Notes: generated from the letters alone by a model not told the origin. A DNA stretch of 64,000 bases from an uncultured Oleispira sp. (GCA_913061415.1 CAJXUD010000011.1:1-64000); one strand, 5' to 3'. Positions 1-10,823 are shown, counted from the first letter of the stretch. A program made the numbers and translations.

Positions 1-54
1 CGTGAAGGTGGTCGTACTGTAGGCGCTGGTGTTGTTGGTAAAGTAATCGCTTAA
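1..54 (+). CDS. tuf: Elongation factor Tu, C-terminal end (partial)
   Basis: Only the last 17 codons and the TAA stop are in the window. They read REGGRTVGAGVVGKVIA, the invariant C-terminus of EF-Tu (end of domain III), the GTPase that delivers aminoacyl-tRNA to the ribosome. Its place just before rpsJ is the usual str-S10 arrangement of gammaproteobacteria. The 5' part lies outside the window, so nothing can be said about its start or length. Confidence 0.97.
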   Translation, partial: REGGRTVGAGVVGKVIA

Positions 55-82
55 TAGCGTCTTTAGCTTCATTGCTGGTAAA

Positions 83-110
83 TGCTGAGTTTTGTTATCA
101 AAATTCAGCA
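83..110 (+). other. RNA hairpin downstream of tuf
   Basis: TGCTGAGTTTTG and CAAAATTCAGCA pair across a TTAT loop, giving about 12 base pairs with one G-U. No T-run follows, so it is more likely a 3'-end protecting or processing hairpin of the tuf transcript than a terminator. This is inferred from the fold only. Confidence 0.5.
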
Positions 111-165
111 TCGGCTGAAAATAATTAATTTACGTAAGTTGTTGATTATTTAAGGCTTTATAGCA

Positions 166-209
166 AGAAAGGCCTTCTTCCCATGTTGGGGAGAGGGCCT
201 TTCTTTTTG
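166..209 (+). terminator. Intrinsic terminator after tuf
   Basis: AGAAAGGCC pairs with GGCCTTTCT. An inner CTTCCC/GGGGAG stem extends the hairpin, and a T-rich run (CTTTTT) follows. It should end the str/tuf transcript just before the rpsJ promoter, making S10 transcription independent of tuf. Confidence 0.85.
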
Positions 210-214
210 TGCGC

Positions 215-614
<400 letters not shown>

Positions 615-618
615 TAAT

Positions 619-640
619 CAAGTATTTATACTTGGTTTTT
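619..640 (+). promoter_or_regulatory. Terminator-like hairpin between rpsJ and rplC
   Basis: CAAGTAT and ATACTTG form an inverted repeat directly followed by GTTTTT, the form of a weak intrinsic terminator or attenuator. It sits just after the rpsJ stop. Further small hairpins follow at 647-661 (ACACA/TGTGT), 674-686 (AATCA/TGATT) and 704-718 (CGGG/CCCG), before the rplC ribosome binding site. Function is inferred; it could partly uncouple rpsJ from the rest of the operon. Confidence 0.5.
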
Positions 641-737
641 AATCACACACAGTTCTTGTGTAACGCTCATTGAAATCATTGTGATTGATTAGAGCGGCCA
701 TAGCGGGTTTTAGCCCCGTACACTAGAGGAAAATGTT

Positions 738-1370
738 ATGACTATAGGTTTAGTCGGCAAGAAAGCTGGCATGACCCGAGTTTTTTCTGAGGATGGTCAA
801 GCTATCCCAGTAACAGTAATTGAGGTTCCATCTCAGTTAGTTACACAGATCAAAACTCAAGAAACTGATGGCTACCAAGCTATTCAGGTTACTTATGGTG
901 AGAAGAAAGCTTCTCGCGTTTCAAAGCCAGCAGCTGGTCACTTCGCTAAAGCGGGTGTTCAAGCAGGTCGTGGTCTTTTGGAATTCCGTACAGAAGAAGA
1001 GTTTACTGTAGGCACTGAGCTTACTGTTTCTCGTTTCGAAGACGGTCAAAAAGTTGATGTAACCGGTACCTCTAAAGGTAAAGGTTTTCAAGGTGGTGTT
1101 AAGCGTTGGAATTTCCAAATGCAAGATGCTACACACGGTAACTCATTGTCTCACCGTGCACCTGGTTCAATCGGTCAGTGTCAAACTCCTGGTCGTGTTT
1201 GGAAAGGTAAGAAAATGGCAGGTCACATGGGTTCTGAGCAGGTAACTACTCAAAATCTAGAGATCATTCGTGTCGATGTTGAACGCGGCTTGTTGTTGGT
1301 TAAAGGTGCAGTACCCGGCGCTACCGGCGGTGATCTGATCGTTAAACCAGCTGTTAAAGTTAAGCGCTAG
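738..1370 (+). CDS. rplC: 50S ribosomal protein L3
   Basis: L3 initiates 50S assembly and reaches toward the peptidyl transferase centre. 210 residues, a normal length. The N-terminus [13 protein letters not shown] and the conserved central loop around [12 protein letters not shown] are present; the loop holds the glutamine that PrmB methylates in E. coli. AGAGG lies just before ATG 738. It is followed after 10 bases by rplD. Confidence 0.98.
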   Translation: MTIGLVGKKAGMTRVFSEDGQAIPVTVIEVPSQLVTQIKTQETDGYQAIQVTYGEKKASRVSKPAAGHFAKAGVQAGRGLLEFRTEEEFTVGTELTVSRFEDGQKVDVTGTSKGKGFQGGVKRWNFQMQDATHGNSLSHRAPGSIGQCQTPGRVWKGKKMAGHMGSEQVTTQNLEIIRVDVERGLLLVKGAVPGATGGDLIVKPAVKVKR

Positions 1371-1380
1371 GAGAACAACT

Positions 1381-1983
1381 ATGGAACTGACAACAAACAG
1401 TGGTGCCACTGTATCTGTTTCCGAAGTTGCTTTCGGTCGCGAATACAATGAATCCTTAGTACATCAGGTTGTTACGGCATACCTGTCTACTGCTCGTCAA
1501 GGTACAAAAGCCCAGAAAAACCGCGCAGCTGTAAGCGGCGGTGGTGCTAAGCCATGGCGTCAAAAAGGTACTGGCCGAGCTCGTGCTGGTACATCTCGTG
1601 GTCCTATCTGGCGCAAAGGTGGTGTTACATTCGCCGCTAGCCCACGTAGCTTCGAGCAAAAAGTTAACAAAAAGATGTATCGCGCAGCGATGCAGAGCAT
1701 TCTTTCTGAATTAGTTCGTCAAGAGCGTTTGGTTGTTGCTGAAGAATTCACTATGGATTCTCACAAAACTAAAGACTTCGTTGCAAAGATGGCTGAGTTG
1801 CAGTTAAGCAACGTACTGATCATTGCTGAAGATCTGGATGAAAAACTTTACTTAGCTTCTCGTAACGTTCCACACGTTGCAGTTACTGAAGCGGGTTCAG
1901 TTGATCCGGTAAGTCTAGTTGCCTTTGATAAAGTATTGGTAACAGTCTCTGCTCTTAAGAAATTAGAGGAGAACTTAGGATGA
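1381..1983 (+). CDS. rplD: 50S ribosomal protein L4
   Basis: L4 binds 23S rRNA and lines the exit tunnel. 200 residues, with the basic extended loop [19 protein letters not shown] at about residues 58-76. In E. coli L4 represses its own S10 operon at the leader. Here the rpsJ leader is short, so if autoregulation exists it may act in the rpsJ-rplC gap (inference). The stop overlaps the rplW start by 4 bases. Confidence 0.98.
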   Translation: MELTTNSGATVSVSEVAFGREYNESLVHQVVTAYLSTARQGTKAQKNRAAVSGGGAKPWRQKGTGRARAGTSRGPIWRKGGVTFAASPRSFEQKVNKKMYRAAMQSILSELVRQERLVVAEEFTMDSHKTKDFVAKMAELQLSNVLIIAEDLDEKLYLASRNVPHVAVTEAGSVDPVSLVAFDKVLVTVSALKKLEENLG

Positions 1984-2273
1984 ACCAGGAACGTATCTAT
2001 AAAGTATTAATGGGCCCACGTATCTCTGAGAAAGCGACAGTTATCGCAGAGCAAGGTCAATATACCTTCGTGGTAGCACCAGATGCTACAAAGCCTGAAA
2101 TCAAGAAAGCTGTAGAAGCATTGTTCGATGTTAAAGTTGAAAATGTTCAGGTCTTGAATCAAAAAGGCAAAACTAAGCGTACTGCACGCGGCATGGGCAA
2201 GCGTAACGACGTGCGTAAAGCATACGTTACATTGGCAGCCGGTCAGGACATTGACTTCGCTGACGCAGAATAA
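1980..2273 (+). CDS. rplW: 50S ribosomal protein L23
   Basis: L23 sits at the exit of the peptide tunnel and docks trigger factor and SRP. 97 residues. Typical features are [13 protein letters not shown] near the N-terminus and the basic loop [23 protein letters not shown]. The start overlaps the rplD stop in an ATGA junction, so translation is probably coupled, keeping the two early-assembly proteins in step. Confidence 0.98.
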   Translation: MNQERIYKVLMGPRISEKATVIAEQGQYTFVVAPDATKPEIKKAVEALFDVKVENVQVLNQKGKTKRTARGMGKRNDVRKAYVTLAAGQDIDFADAE

Positions 2274-2285
2274 GGAGCTAAGGTA

Positions 2286-3113
2286 ATGGCATTAGTAAAA
2301 ACTAAACCGACTTCAGCTGGCCGTCGTCATCTGGTTAAGGTAGTTAACGCTGAACTTCACAAAGGTAAGCCATTCGCTGGTTTGCTAGAGAAGAAAAGCA
2401 AGAGTGGCGGTCGTAACAACAACGGTCGAATTACTACTCGTCACATCGGTGGTGGTCATAAGCAACACTATCGTTTAGTCGATTTTAGACGTAACAAAGA
2501 CGGCATTCCAGCTGTTGTTGAGCGTTTAGAATACGATCCAAATCGCAGTGCTAACATTGCATTGTTGAAATACCTAGACGGTGAGCGCCGCTACATTATC
2601 GCTCCTAAAGGTCTTTCAGCAGGTGATGAAGTACGTTCTGGTGAAGATGCTCCTATTAAAGTAGGTAGTTCTATGCCATTGCGTAATGTTCCAGTAGGTA
2701 GTGTGATACACTGCATCGAATTGAAGCCTGGTAAAGGTGCTCAAATCGCTCGTTCTGCTGGTACATCTGCTCAGCTTGTTGCTCGTGAAGGTACTTACTG
2801 CACCTTGCGTCTACGTTCTGGAGAAATGCGTAAAGTATTATCCGAATGTCGCGCTACTTTAGGTGAAGTAGGGAATAGCGAACACAGCTTGCGCCAGCTT
2901 GGTAAAGCAGGTGCTTCACGCTGGAGAGGCGTACGTCCAACGGTTCGTGGTGTTGTTATGAACCCAGTTGATCACCCACATGGTGGTGGTGAAGGTCGTA
3001 CATCGGGTGGTCGTCACCCAGTATCTCCGTGGGGCATGCCTACCAAGGGTTATAAGACTCGTTCGAACAAACGTACTGATAAACTCATCGTACGTCGCCG
3101 TTCAGCGAAGTAA
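2286..3113 (+). CDS. rplB: 50S ribosomal protein L2
   Basis: L2 is an early 50S assembly protein needed for subunit joining and peptidyl transferase activity. 275 residues, the usual length. The signature [20 protein letters not shown] near the C-terminus contains the conserved histidine near the catalytic centre. A strong AAGGAGCTAAGGT precedes the ATG. Lies between rplW and rpsS in the S10 operon. Confidence 0.98.
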   Translation: MALVKTKPTSAGRRHLVKVVNAELHKGKPFAGLLEKKSKSGGRNNNGRITTRHIGGGHKQHYRLVDFRRNKDGIPAVVERLEYDPNRSANIALLKYLDGERRYIIAPKGLSAGDEVRSGEDAPIKVGSSMPLRNVPVGSVIHCIELKPGKGAQIARSAGTSAQLVAREGTYCTLRLRSGEMRKVLSECRATLGEVGNSEHSLRQLGKAGASRWRGVRPTVRGVVMNPVDHPHGGGEGRTSGGRHPVSPWGMPTKGYKTRSNKRTDKLIVRRRSAK

Positions 3114-3133
3114 ATTAAAAAGAGGATTGAGCT

Positions 3134-3409
3134 GTGCCACGTTCATTAAAAAAAGGTCCTTTTATAGACCACCACTTGATGACAAAGGTAGAGTCAGCGT
3201 TAGAATCGGGCGAGAAACGTCCGATTAAAACCTGGTCTCGACGCTCTACGATCTTTCCGGAGTTCGTAGGACTGACCATTGCCGTACATAACGGTCGTCA
3301 ACACGTGCCTGTTTTCGTAACTGAAGACATGGTTGGACATAAACTAGGCGAATTTTCTGTGACACGTACCTATAAAGGTCACGTTGCAGATAAGAAAGCT
3401 AAACGATAA
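3134..3409 (+). CDS. rpsS: 30S ribosomal protein S19
   Basis: S19 binds the 30S head near the A site with S13. 91 residues beginning [14 protein letters not shown], the family hallmark. The start codon is GTG (gagctGTGccacgt), with AGAGGA upstream. No in-frame ATG gives a better length. Normal S10 operon position. Confidence 0.98.
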   Translation: MPRSLKKGPFIDHHLMTKVESALESGEKRPIKTWSRRSTIFPEFVGLTIAVHNGRQHVPVFVTEDMVGHKLGEFSVTRTYKGHVADKKAKR

Positions 3410-3425
3410 TAAAGGGGTTAATTGT

Positions 3426-3761
3426 ATGTCTGAAGTAGCCGCTATATTACGTGGAGCTCAACTGTCTGCCCAAAAGGCACGTCTAGTTGCGGATCAAATC
3501 CGCGGAAAAAATGTTTCTGAAGCGTTAACTATTCTTGAGTTTAGCCCTAAAAAGGGTGCTGACTTAATGAAGAAAGTGTTGGAATCTGCCATCGCTAACG
3601 CTGAGCATAACGAAGGCGCTGACGTAGATGAGTTGAATGTTTCAACTGTTTTCGTTGACGAAGGTACTACCATGAAACGCATTCGTCCGCGTGCCAAGGG
3701 TCGTGCTGATCGTATATTGAAGCGTTCTTGTCACATCACTGTTAAAGTGTCTGAGAAATAG
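3426..3761 (+). CDS. rplV: 50S ribosomal protein L22
   Basis: L22 contacts all domains of 23S rRNA, and its beta hairpin lines the exit tunnel. The ORF track begins at 3384 inside rpsS. ATG 3426, preceded by AAAGGGG, gives the standard 111 residues starting [23 protein letters not shown]. The tunnel hairpin [14 protein letters not shown] is intact; macrolide resistance changes in other species map there, and nothing unusual is seen here. Confidence 0.97.
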   Translation: MSEVAAILRGAQLSAQKARLVADQIRGKNVSEALTILEFSPKKGADLMKKVLESAIANAEHNEGADVDELNVSTVFVDEGTTMKRIRPRAKGRADRILKRSCHITVKVSEK

Positions 3762-3771
3762 GGAGCCGAAG

Positions 3772-4461
3772 ATGGGTCAGAAAGTACATCCTACTGGTAT
3801 TCGTCTCGGTATCACCAAAGACCATAATAGTGTTTGGTATGCCGGAAGCGACAAATATGCAGATAATTTGTTAACTGATATCCAAGTACGTACTCTTATT
3901 GAGAAACGTCTTGTTAAAGCTTCAGTAAGCAAAGTAGTTATCGAACGTCCTTCGCAAAATGCGAAAGTTACTATTCACACTGCCCGTCCAGGCATCGTGA
4001 TTGGTAAGAAAGGCGAAGACGTAGAAAAACTACGTAAAGAAATCACTGATATGATGGGTATTCCGGTACACATTAATATTGAAGAGATCCGCAAACCAGA
4101 TCTTGATGCTAAATTAGTAGCGCAAAGCGTTGCTAGCCAGCTAGAGCGTCGTATTATGTTCCGTCGTGCTATGAAGCGCGCCGTTCAGAATGCTATGCGT
4201 GGCGGTGCTGAAGGTATCAAGATTCAAGTTGGTGGTCGTTTAGGTGGTGCTGAAATCGCTCGTTCTGAGTGGTATCGTGAAGGACGCGTTCCTTTGCACA
4301 CACTACGTGCGGACATCGATTATGGTACTTGCGAAGCACATACTACTTACGGCGTTATCGGCGTAAAAGTATGGATCTTCAAAGGTGAAGTCTTGGGTGG
4401 TATCGAAGAAGTTCGAAACCGTGCTAAAAACCAAGGCAAAAAGAAAGGCGGCCGTTCATAG
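3772..4461 (+). CDS. rpsC: 30S ribosomal protein S3
   Basis: S3 forms part of the mRNA entry site with helicase function together with S4 and S5. 229 residues. The N-terminus [14 protein letters not shown] and a type II KH domain with its GKKG loop (around residues 77-80) are present. The C-terminal tail is lysine and glycine rich. Preceded by GGGAGCC; rplP follows after 12 bases. Confidence 0.98.
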   Translation: MGQKVHPTGIRLGITKDHNSVWYAGSDKYADNLLTDIQVRTLIEKRLVKASVSKVVIERPSQNAKVTIHTARPGIVIGKKGEDVEKLRKEITDMMGIPVHINIEEIRKPDLDAKLVAQSVASQLERRIMFRRAMKRAVQNAMRGGAEGIKIQVGGRLGGAEIARSEWYREGRVPLHTLRADIDYGTCEAHTTYGVIGVKVWIFKGEVLGGIEEVRNRAKNQGKKKGGRS

Positions 4462-4473
4462 GGGTTTTTAACC

Positions 4474-4884
4474 ATGTTGATGCCAAAACGTACAAAGTTC
4501 CGCAAAATGATGAAGGGCCGCAACCGTGGCCTGGCTCGCGGAAGTAAAGTGAGCTTCGGTGAGTATGGCCTTAAGGCTACTGGCCGAGGTCGCATTACAG
4601 CTCGTCAAATTGAAGCTGCGCGTCGTACAATGACTCGTAAAATCAAGCGTGGCGGGAAAATCTGGATTCGCATTTTTCCTGATAAGCCGATTACCAGCAA
4701 ACCTCTTGAGGTTCGTCAGGGTAAAGGTAAGGGTAACGTAGAATACTGGGTATGCCAGATCCAACCAGGTCGTGTTTTATACGAAATGGAAGGTGTGAGT
4801 GAAGAATTAGCTCGTGAAGCGTTCGAACTTGCAGCGGCTAAATTGCCTATTGCTACGACATTCGTTAAACGGACGGTGATGTGA
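4474..4884 (+). CDS. rplP: 50S ribosomal protein L16
   Basis: L16 helps tRNA accommodation at the A site. 136 residues starting [19 protein letters not shown], as in other gammaproteobacteria. The [17 protein letters not shown] and [10 protein letters not shown] motifs are intact. The TGA stop overlaps the rpmC start. Confidence 0.98.
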   Translation: MLMPKRTKFRKMMKGRNRGLARGSKVSFGEYGLKATGRGRITARQIEAARRTMTRKIKRGGKIWIRIFPDKPITSKPLEVRQGKGKGNVEYWVCQIQPGRVLYEMEGVSEELAREAFELAAAKLPIATTFVKRTVM

Positions 4885-5075
4885 TGACGGCGATCGATTT
4901 AAAAGATAAGACAGTAGCTGAGTTACAAACTCAGCTAGAAGAGCTGTTGAGCGATCAATTTAAGTTGCGCATGCAGAAGTCTACTGGTCAGTTGGGTCAA
5001 TCTCATCTAATCAAGCAGACGCGTCGTAACATAGCTCGAGTAAAGACCGTGCTAGCTCAGAAGGCAGGTGAATAA
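4884..5075 (+). CDS. rpmC: 50S ribosomal protein L29
   Basis: L29 is a two-helix protein at the tunnel exit next to L23. 63 residues, with [20 protein letters not shown] typical. ATG 4884 overlaps the rplP stop TGA by one base. The track uses GTG 4881, which would add one residue. The ATG is preferred by codon type and family length, but the two cannot be told apart with certainty. Confidence 0.95.
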   Translation: MTAIDLKDKTVAELQTQLEELLSDQFKLRMQKSTGQLGQSHLIKQTRRNIARVKTVLAQKAGE

Positions 5076-5077
5076 TC

Positions 5078-5341
5078 ATGAGTGAACAAACTACTGCACG
5101 CACCCTTACTGGTAAGGTTGTAAGCGATAAGATGGATCAAACCATCACTGTTCTTGTAGAGCGTCGTGTTCAGCACCCGATCTACAAGAAATTCGTGAAG
5201 CGTTCTACGAAAGTACACGCACACGACGCGAACAACGAATGCCAAATTGGTGACGTGGTTACTGTTAAGGAATCTCGTCCATTGTCTAAAACAAAGACTT
5301 GGACGTTGGTTACTGTTGATGAGCGCGCCGTTAAGGTTTAG
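5078..5341 (+). CDS. rpsQ: 30S ribosomal protein S17
   Basis: S17 is an OB-fold primary 16S rRNA binder. 87 residues containing [22 protein letters not shown] and a typical [10 protein letters not shown] stretch. It starts two bases after the rpmC stop. Last gene of the classical S10 operon; only 23 bases separate it from rplN and no terminator is visible there. Confidence 0.98.
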   Translation: MSEQTTARTLTGKVVSDKMDQTITVLVERRVQHPIYKKFVKRSTKVHAHDANNECQIGDVVTVKESRPLSKTKTWTLVTVDERAVKV

Positions 5342-5364
5342 CGCAGTTACTAGGAGCAAATGGC

Positions 5365-5733
5365 ATGATCCAAACACAATCAATGCTGGATGTTGCTGAT
5401 AACAGCGGCGCCAAACGTGTAATGTGTATTAAGGTTTTAGGCGGTTCACACCGTCGCTATGCCCGCATAGGCGACCTTATTAAGGTATCCGTTAAGGAAG
5501 CAATTCCACGCGGTAAAGTTAAGAAGGGTCAAGTACTTACAGCTGTTGTTGTTCGTACACGTAAAGGTGTTCGTCGTCCGGATGGTTCTATCATCCGCTT
5601 CGATACGAATTCTGCAGTATTGTTAAATGCCTCAGATGCACCTATCGGTACCCGTATTTTTGGGCCAGTGACTCGTGAACTTCGATCTGAGAAGTTCATG
5701 AAGATCATTTCCCTAGCACCAGAAGTGTTATAG
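5365..5733 (+). CDS. rplN: 50S ribosomal protein L14
   Basis: L14 sits at the subunit interface and is the docking site of the silencing factor RsfS. 122 residues, starting [19 protein letters not shown], the family signature. First gene of the classical spc operon, but no clear promoter is seen in the 23-base gap. S10 and spc may be read as one transcript here. Confidence 0.98.
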   Translation: MIQTQSMLDVADNSGAKRVMCIKVLGGSHRRYARIGDLIKVSVKEAIPRGKVKKGQVLTAVVVRTRKGVRRPDGSIIRFDTNSAVLLNASDAPIGTRIFGPVTRELRSEKFMKIISLAPEVL

Positions 5734-5746
5734 GGGTAGAGATAGC

Positions 5747-6058
5747 ATGTTAAAAATTCGTAGAGATGACGAAGTAATTGTTATTGCTGGAAAAGATAAT
5801 GGTAAACGAGGCAAAGTAGTTAAAGTACTTGCCGACAATCGTGTTATCATTACCGGCATTAACATGGTGAAAAAACACCAAAAGCCTAACCCGCAGCTAC
5901 AGCAGCCAGGTGGCATCGTTGAAAAAGAAGCTGGAATTCAAGTTTCTAACGTTGCAATCTGGAACCCGAAGACTGAAAAAGCCGACCGTGTTGGCTTTAA
6001 AGTTGAAGGCGAGACTAAAGTGCGTGTTTTCAAATCAACCGGCGAAGTAATCGCTTAA
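5747..6058 (+). CDS. rplX: 50S ribosomal protein L24
   Basis: L24 is an assembly initiator on 23S rRNA domain I. 103 residues with a KOW motif ([17 protein letters not shown]) near the N-terminus. The [13 protein letters not shown] segment is conserved. Standard position between L14 and L5. Confidence 0.98.
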   Translation: MLKIRRDDEVIVIAGKDNGKRGKVVKVLADNRVIITGINMVKKHQKPNPQLQQPGGIVEKEAGIQVSNVAIWNPKTEKADRVGFKVEGETKVRVFKSTGEVIA

Positions 6059-6078
6059 AGCAACTAGGAGAAGCAGAT

Positions 6079-6618
6079 ATGTCACGTTTGAAAGAACTGT
6101 ACAAATCAGATGTTGTAGCCAAGTTGACTGAAGAGTTTGGTTACAAAAACGTTATGGAAGTGCCACGCGTTACTAAAATCACCCTAAACATGGGTGTTGG
6201 TGAAGCGCTAGGCGATAAAAAACTTCTTGATAACGCCGTTTCCGATATGGAAGCAATGTCAGGTCAAAAAGCAGTTGTTACTAAGGCTCGCAAGTCTGTT
6301 GCAAGCTTTAAAGTACGTGACGGCTACCCAATTGGCTGTAAAGTAACCATGCGCGCAGATCGTATGTGGGAATTCCTTGATCGTCTAATCGACATCTCGC
6401 TTCCTCGTGTACGTGACTTCCGTGGCTTGAATGGTAAATCATTCGACGGCCGTGGTAACTACAGCATGGGCGTGAAAGAACAGATTATCTTCCCAGAAAT
6501 CGAATACGACAAAGTCGATAAGATTCGCGGTATGGATATCACTATCACTACTACAGCTAATACGAACGAAGAAGGTCATGCTTTATTGAAAGCATTGAAC
6601 TTCCCGTTCCGTAACTAA
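6079..6618 (+). CDS. rplE: 50S ribosomal protein L5
   Basis: L5 binds 5S rRNA and forms the B1b bridge. 179 residues. Markers are [34 protein letters not shown] and the [14 protein letters not shown] tail. In E. coli, S8 represses the spc operon at the rplE start. Whether an S8 site exists here was not established by eye. Confidence 0.98.
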   Translation: MSRLKELYKSDVVAKLTEEFGYKNVMEVPRVTKITLNMGVGEALGDKKLLDNAVSDMEAMSGQKAVVTKARKSVASFKVRDGYPIGCKVTMRADRMWEFLDRLIDISLPRVRDFRGLNGKSFDGRGNYSMGVKEQIIFPEIEYDKVDKIRGMDITITTTANTNEEGHALLKALNFPFRN

Positions 6619-6629
6619 GGGTAAGTCTC

Positions 6630-6935
6630 ATGGCTAAGATCAGTATGAAACAGCGCGAAGCGAAACGTGAGAAGCTAGTAGCTAAACACGCTGAGAAACG
6701 CGCTGCACTGAAGGCGATTATCTTAAACGTTGATTCTTCTGACGAAGATCGTTGGGCTGCGCAAATTCAATTGCAAAAGCTTCCACGTGATTCTTCAAAG
6801 AGCCGTTTACGTAACCGCTGCCAAATCACAGGTCGTCCACATGGCGTATACCGTAAATTCAAGCTTTCCCGTATTAAACTACGTGAAGAAGGCATGAAAG
6901 GTAACGTTCCTGGCCTGAAAAAAGCTAGTTGGTAA
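6630..6935 (+). CDS. rpsN: 30S ribosomal protein S14 (zinc-free type)
   Basis: S14 of the 30S head. 101 residues, the long form without a CXXC zinc ribbon, so it does not need zinc. The C-terminal [19 protein letters not shown] signature is present. An 84-base gap with a hairpin follows before rpsH, larger than other spc gaps. Confidence 0.98.
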   Translation: MAKISMKQREAKREKLVAKHAEKRAALKAIILNVDSSDEDRWAAQIQLQKLPRDSSKSRLRNRCQITGRPHGVYRKFKLSRIKLREEGMKGNVPGLKKASW

Positions 6936-6953
6936 GCAATTCCGATTAGTGCG

Positions 6954-6982
6954 AGAAGAGTGTCGTAATGGCACTCTTTCTT
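6954..6982 (+). promoter_or_regulatory. Hairpin between rpsN and rpsH
   Basis: AGAAGAGTG and CACTCTTTCT form a stem of about 9-11 base pairs over a short loop, followed by a moderately T-rich stretch. It lies in the only larger gap of the first half of the spc operon. It could attenuate or protect the transcript; function is inferred. Confidence 0.45.
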
Positions 6983-7019
6983 ACACTTTTTAGGGCGCTG
7001 TACAACAGAGGAATTTTAA

Positions 7020-7412
7020 ATGAGTATGCAAGATCCCTTAGCGGACATGCTAACTCGTATTCGCAACGGCCAATTGGCTGGTCATGCGAGTGTGAGTATG
7101 CCGTCTTCTAAGTTAAAAGTATCTGTAGCCCAGTTGCTACAAGATGAAGGTTATATTGCTGCGTTTGCAGTTGAAGGCGATGTTAAACCAAGCCTTAATA
7201 TTGACCTTAAATACTACGAAGGTAAGCCAGTAATTGAGACTATCAAACGTGTTAGTCGTCCTGGTTTACGTCAATATAAAGGCACAGTTGTTCTACCAAA
7301 AGTAGAAGCTGGTCTTGGTGTTGCCATCGTATCCACTTCGAAAGGTGTAATGACTGATCGTGCAGCTCGTGCTCAAGGCATCGGCGGCGAAGTTATTGCT
7401 ACCGTCTTCTAA
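7020..7412 (+). CDS. rpsH: 30S ribosomal protein S8
   Basis: S8 is a primary 16S rRNA binder and, in E. coli, the translational repressor of the spc operon. 130 residues starting [18 protein letters not shown], with [21 protein letters not shown] at the C-terminus. AGAGGAATTT precedes the ATG. Confidence 0.98.
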   Translation: MSMQDPLADMLTRIRNGQLAGHASVSMPSSKLKVSVAQLLQDEGYIAAFAVEGDVKPSLNIDLKYYEGKPVIETIKRVSRPGLRQYKGTVVLPKVEAGLGVAIVSTSKGVMTDRAARAQGIGGEVIATVF

Positions 7413-7423
7413 GGGGATTTACA

Positions 7424-7957
7424 ATGTCACGTATTGCAAAAGCTCCCGTAGCTATCCCGGCTGGTGTTGAAGTAACACTAGCGGAGTCCAAAATCGCGAT
7501 TAAAGGCGGCAAGGGCACTCTAGAGATGAACATCCATTCATCTGTAGAAATTAAACAAGAAGAAAACAATATTGTTTTCGCTCCAAAAAACGGTGATAAA
7601 GCGGCCATGGCTATGGCTGGTACTTTCCGTTCTTTAGTGAACAATATGGTTGTTGGCGTAACTCAAGGCTACCAGAAGAAGCTAATTCTTCAGGGCGTTG
7701 GTTATCGTGCCAAAACTTCTGGAAAAGTCGTCAATCTGAGTTTAGGTTTCTCACATCCAGTGGATTATGAGTTACCTGAAGGCGTTACAGCTGAAGTACC
7801 ATCTCAAACAGAGATCGTAATTTCAGGTGTTGATAAGCAACAGGTTGGTCAAGTAGCCGCAGAAATTCGTGGATACCGTCCACCAGAGCCTTATAAAGGT
7901 AAAGGTGTTCGTTATGCTGACGAAAATGTGCGTCGCAAAGAAGCTAAGAAGAAATAA
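7424..7957 (+). CDS. rplF: 50S ribosomal protein L6
   Basis: L6 lies near the factor-binding site of the 50S. 177 residues with the duplicated L6 fold. The N-terminal [17 protein letters not shown] and the C-terminal [14 protein letters not shown] signature are clear. AGGGG precedes the ATG. Confidence 0.98.
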   Translation: MSRIAKAPVAIPAGVEVTLAESKIAIKGGKGTLEMNIHSSVEIKQEENNIVFAPKNGDKAAMAMAGTFRSLVNNMVVGVTQGYQKKLILQGVGYRAKTSGKVVNLSLGFSHPVDYELPEGVTAEVPSQTEIVISGVDKQQVGQVAAEIRGYRPPEPYKGKGVRYADENVRRKEAKKK

Positions 7958-7968
7958 GGTCTAGGCTC

Positions 7969-8319
7969 ATGAATGAGAAGAAAACAGCTCGTTTACGCCG
8001 TGCCCGTAAAACTCGTATGCGTATTCGCGAGAAGGGTACAGTACGTCTGTGTGTAAATCGTACACCCAGACACATTTATGCTCAGATTCTTTCTTCCAGT
8101 GGTGCTGAAGTGTTAGCTACAGCCTCTACTGTTGAAGCGGATCTGCGTACAACTGCTACTGGTAACGTTGAAGCAGCAACTAAAGTCGGCCAGCTTATCG
8201 CTGAACGCGCTAAAGCTGCTGGTGTCACTAAGGTTGCCTTCGACCGTTCTGGTTTCCAATACCATGGTCGCGTTAAGGCCCTGGCTGATGCAGCCCGTGA
8301 AGGCGGCTTGGAATTCTAA
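7969..8319 (+). CDS. rplR: 50S ribosomal protein L18
   Basis: L18 binds 5S rRNA together with L5. 116 residues. It starts [19 protein letters not shown] and ends [20 protein letters not shown], typical of the family. Standard location between L6 and S5. Confidence 0.98.
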   Translation: MNEKKTARLRRARKTRMRIREKGTVRLCVNRTPRHIYAQILSSSGAEVLATASTVEADLRTTATGNVEAATKVGQLIAERAKAAGVTKVAFDRSGFQYHGRVKALADAAREGGLEF

Positions 8320-8331
8320 GGGGTAGAGACA

Positions 8332-8841
8332 ATGGCAAATAATGAACGCAATGAGCGTAACGAAAGCGATCTGCAGGAAAAACTGGTTCAAGTGAACCGA
8401 GTTGCAAAAGTAGTAAAAGGGGGTCGTATATTCGGCTTCACTGCTTTGACTGTAGTTGGCGACGGAAATGGTAAGGTTGGTTTTGGTCGTGGTAAAGCAC
8501 GCGAAGTTCCAACTGCTATCCAGAAAGCAATGGATTCAGCTAAGCGTAATATCATCCAGGTAGAACTAGATGGTACGACTCTTCAGTATCCAATTAAAGC
8601 ACGCCACGGCGGTTCTAAGGTTTACATGCAACCAGCATCAGAAGGTACTGGTATTATTGCCGGTGGTGCAATGCGTGCAGTTTTAGAAATGTGTGGTGTT
8701 AAAAACGTATTGGCAAAATGTTACGGGTCTACAAACCCAGTTAACGTTGTTCGCGCAACTTTCAATGGCTTGAATCAAATGAAGTCACCTGAACAGATTG
8801 CAGCCAAGCGTGGTAAATCCGTAGAAGATATTCTGGGGTAA
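8332..8841 (+). CDS. rpsE: 30S ribosomal protein S5
   Basis: S5 helps translational accuracy and mRNA entry. 169 residues with [19 protein letters not shown] and [19 protein letters not shown]. The N-terminal [17 protein letters not shown] is a short polar extension of usual type. rpmD follows after six bases. Confidence 0.98.
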   Translation: MANNERNERNESDLQEKLVQVNRVAKVVKGGRIFGFTALTVVGDGNGKVGFGRGKAREVPTAIQKAMDSAKRNIIQVELDGTTLQYPIKARHGGSKVYMQPASEGTGIIAGGAMRAVLEMCGVKNVLAKCYGSTNPVNVVRATFNGLNQMKSPEQIAAKRGKSVEDILG

Positions 8842-8847
8842 GGCATC

Positions 8848-9030
8848 ATGGCTAAGAAAACCGTTAAGGTAACACAATTGCGTAGCTCAATCGGCAAATT
8901 GCCGAAGCATCGCGCGACCATTAAAGGTCTAGGCCTTCGTAAGATCGGTCACACTGTAGAGTTGGAAGATACTCCGTCAGTACGTGGCATGATCAACAAG
9001 GTTCAATACATGCTTAAGGTAGAGGGATAA
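8848..9030 (+). CDS. rpmD: 50S ribosomal protein L30
   Basis: L30 is a small 50S protein. 60 residues, with [25 protein letters not shown] and the C-terminal [14 protein letters not shown] characteristic. Its start and length agree with the family. Confidence 0.97.
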   Translation: MAKKTVKVTQLRSSIGKLPKHRATIKGLGLRKIGHTVELEDTPSVRGMINKVQYMLKVEG

Positions 9031-9034
9031 TAAG

Positions 9035-9469
9035 ATGCGTCTTAATGAACTCAGCCCTGGTAAAGGTGCTAAGACTGCACGTAAGCGTGTAGGTCGTGGT
9101 ATCGGTTCTGGTCTTGGTAAGACTGGCGGCCGTGGCCATAAAGGACAAAAATCGCGTTCAGGTGGTAAAGTTGCACCTGGTTTTGAAGGCGGTCAAATGC
9201 CTTTACAACGTCGTTTGCCAAAATTTGGTTTTACTTCACGTCAAGCTCAGTATACCGCTGAGGTTCGTTTAAACGAATTGACTAAAGTAGAAGGCGACAT
9301 CGTAGATTTAGCAGCTCTTAAAGCTGCAGATATCATCGGCGATAAGATTAAGCGTGCTCGCGTAATCTTGTCAGGTGAAATCAAACAAGCTGTTACTATC
9401 AAAGGTTTGAAAGTAACTAAAGGTGCTCAGGCTGCTATTGAAGCTGCCGGTGGGAAGATCGAGGACTAA
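9035..9469 (+). CDS. rplO: 50S ribosomal protein L15
   Basis: L15 is a late-assembly 50S protein. 144 residues with a glycine-rich basic N-terminal tail ([20 protein letters not shown]) and [17 protein letters not shown]. The TAA stop directly abuts the secY ATG, so coupled translation of the next gene is likely. Confidence 0.98.
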   Translation: MRLNELSPGKGAKTARKRVGRGIGSGLGKTGGRGHKGQKSRSGGKVAPGFEGGQMPLQRRLPKFGFTSRQAQYTAEVRLNELTKVEGDIVDLAALKAADIIGDKIKRARVILSGEIKQAVTIKGLKVTKGAQAAIEAAGGKIED

Positions 9470-10798
9470 ATGGCTAAAGGCTCACTACCGCAAGGCATGC
9501 AAAGTGGATTAACCGAGCTATGGGCTCGGATCCGCTTTGTATTCTTAGCGATTATCGTATATCGAATTGGGGCACATATTCCTGTACCAGGAATTAACCC
9601 TGATCAATTAGCGCAGATGTTTGAACAGAATCAAGGCACGATCTTGAGTATGTTTAATATGTTTTCGGGTGGTGCATTAGAGCGCATGAGTATTCTTGCG
9701 CTTGGCATCATGCCTTACATTTCTGCTTCTATTATTATGCAATTGCTAACGGCAGTGAGCCCCCAGCTAGAACAGCTGAAGAAAGAAGGTGAAGCTGGTC
9801 GCCGCAAGATCACGCAATATACGCGCTACGGCACTGTATTGTTGGCTACTATCCAGGCAACTGGTGTGTCAGTCGGTCTAGCGGGGCAGGGTATAACCTT
9901 TAGCTCTGGCATGGATTTCTATCTGGGTGCTATTCCGTCATTTGTATGCGGTGCTGTATTCTTGATGTGGTTGGGTGAACAAATCACCGAACGTGGCATC
10001 GGTAACGGCATCTCCATACTGATTTTCGCAGGTATCGTTGCAGGCTTGCCTGGCGCTATCGGTCAAAGTTTCGAATCAGCACGTCAAGGGGACTTAAACA
10101 TCCTTGTGTTGTTAGGAGTTGCGATTGTTGCGGTAATGGTTGTTGCGTTTGTTGTTTTCGTTGAACGAGGACAGCGTCGTATCACCATTAATTACGCAAA
10201 ACGCCAGCAAGGTCGTAAGGTATTTGCAGCACAGACAAGCCATTTACCATTGAAATTGAATATGGCCGGTGTTATTCCTGCTATTTTTGCTTCAAGTCTG
10301 TTATTATTCCCCGCTTCAATCGGACAGTGGTTTGGTCAGAGTGAAGGGATGGAGTGGTTGCAGAATGTATCTTTAGCGCTAGGACCTAGTCAACCGCTAT
10401 ATATCGTTTTGTTTGCAGCCGGTATCATCTTTTTCTGTTACTTCTATACGGCGTTAATGTTTAACCCTAAAGATGTTGCAGAGAACTTGAAGAAGTCAGG
10501 TGCTTTTATTCCAGGGATTCGTCCAGGAATACAAACTGCCAACTATATCGATGGTGTATTGGGTAAGTTAACTTTGTTTGGCTCCTTGTATATCGCAGCA
10601 GTGTGCTTGATGCCTCAGATGCTAGTCGTCTTGGCTGATGTACCCTTCTACTTCGGTGGTACTTCTTTATTGATTGTTGTAGTGGTGGTGATGGACTTTA
10701 TGTCCCAGGTGCAATCGCACTTGATGTCTCATCAGTATGAGTCAGTGATGAAGAAATCAAATTTAAAGAATTTCGGTTCTGGTGGCGCTGCGCGCTAA
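9470..10798 (+). CDS. secY: Protein translocase subunit SecY
   Basis: Central channel of the Sec translocon in the inner membrane, partner of SecE, SecG and SecA. 442 residues with about ten membrane segments. The plug-region IPVPGINP, the cytosolic loop [17 protein letters not shown] and the conserved [20 protein letters not shown] are visible. It starts right after the rplO stop, as in E. coli. Confidence 0.98.
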   Translation: MAKGSLPQGMQSGLTELWARIRFVFLAIIVYRIGAHIPVPGINPDQLAQMFEQNQGTILSMFNMFSGGALERMSILALGIMPYISASIIMQLLTAVSPQLEQLKKEGEAGRRKITQYTRYGTVLLATIQATGVSVGLAGQGITFSSGMDFYLGAIPSFVCGAVFLMWLGEQITERGIGNGISILIFAGIVAGLPGAIGQSFESARQGDLNILVLLGVAIVAVMVVAFVVFVERGQRRITINYAKRQQGRKVFAAQTSHLPLKLNMAGVIPAIFASSLLLFPASIGQWFGQSEGMEWLQNVSLALGPSQPLYIVLFAAGIIFFCYFYTALMFNPKDVAENLKKSGAFIPGIRPGIQTANYIDGVLGKLTLFGSLYIAAVCLMPQMLVVLADVPFYFGGTSLLIVVVVVMDFMSQVQSHLMSHQYESVMKKSNLKNFGSGGAAR

Positions 10799-10823
10799 CA
10801 GGCTGAATTGATAGGAGATCGTC

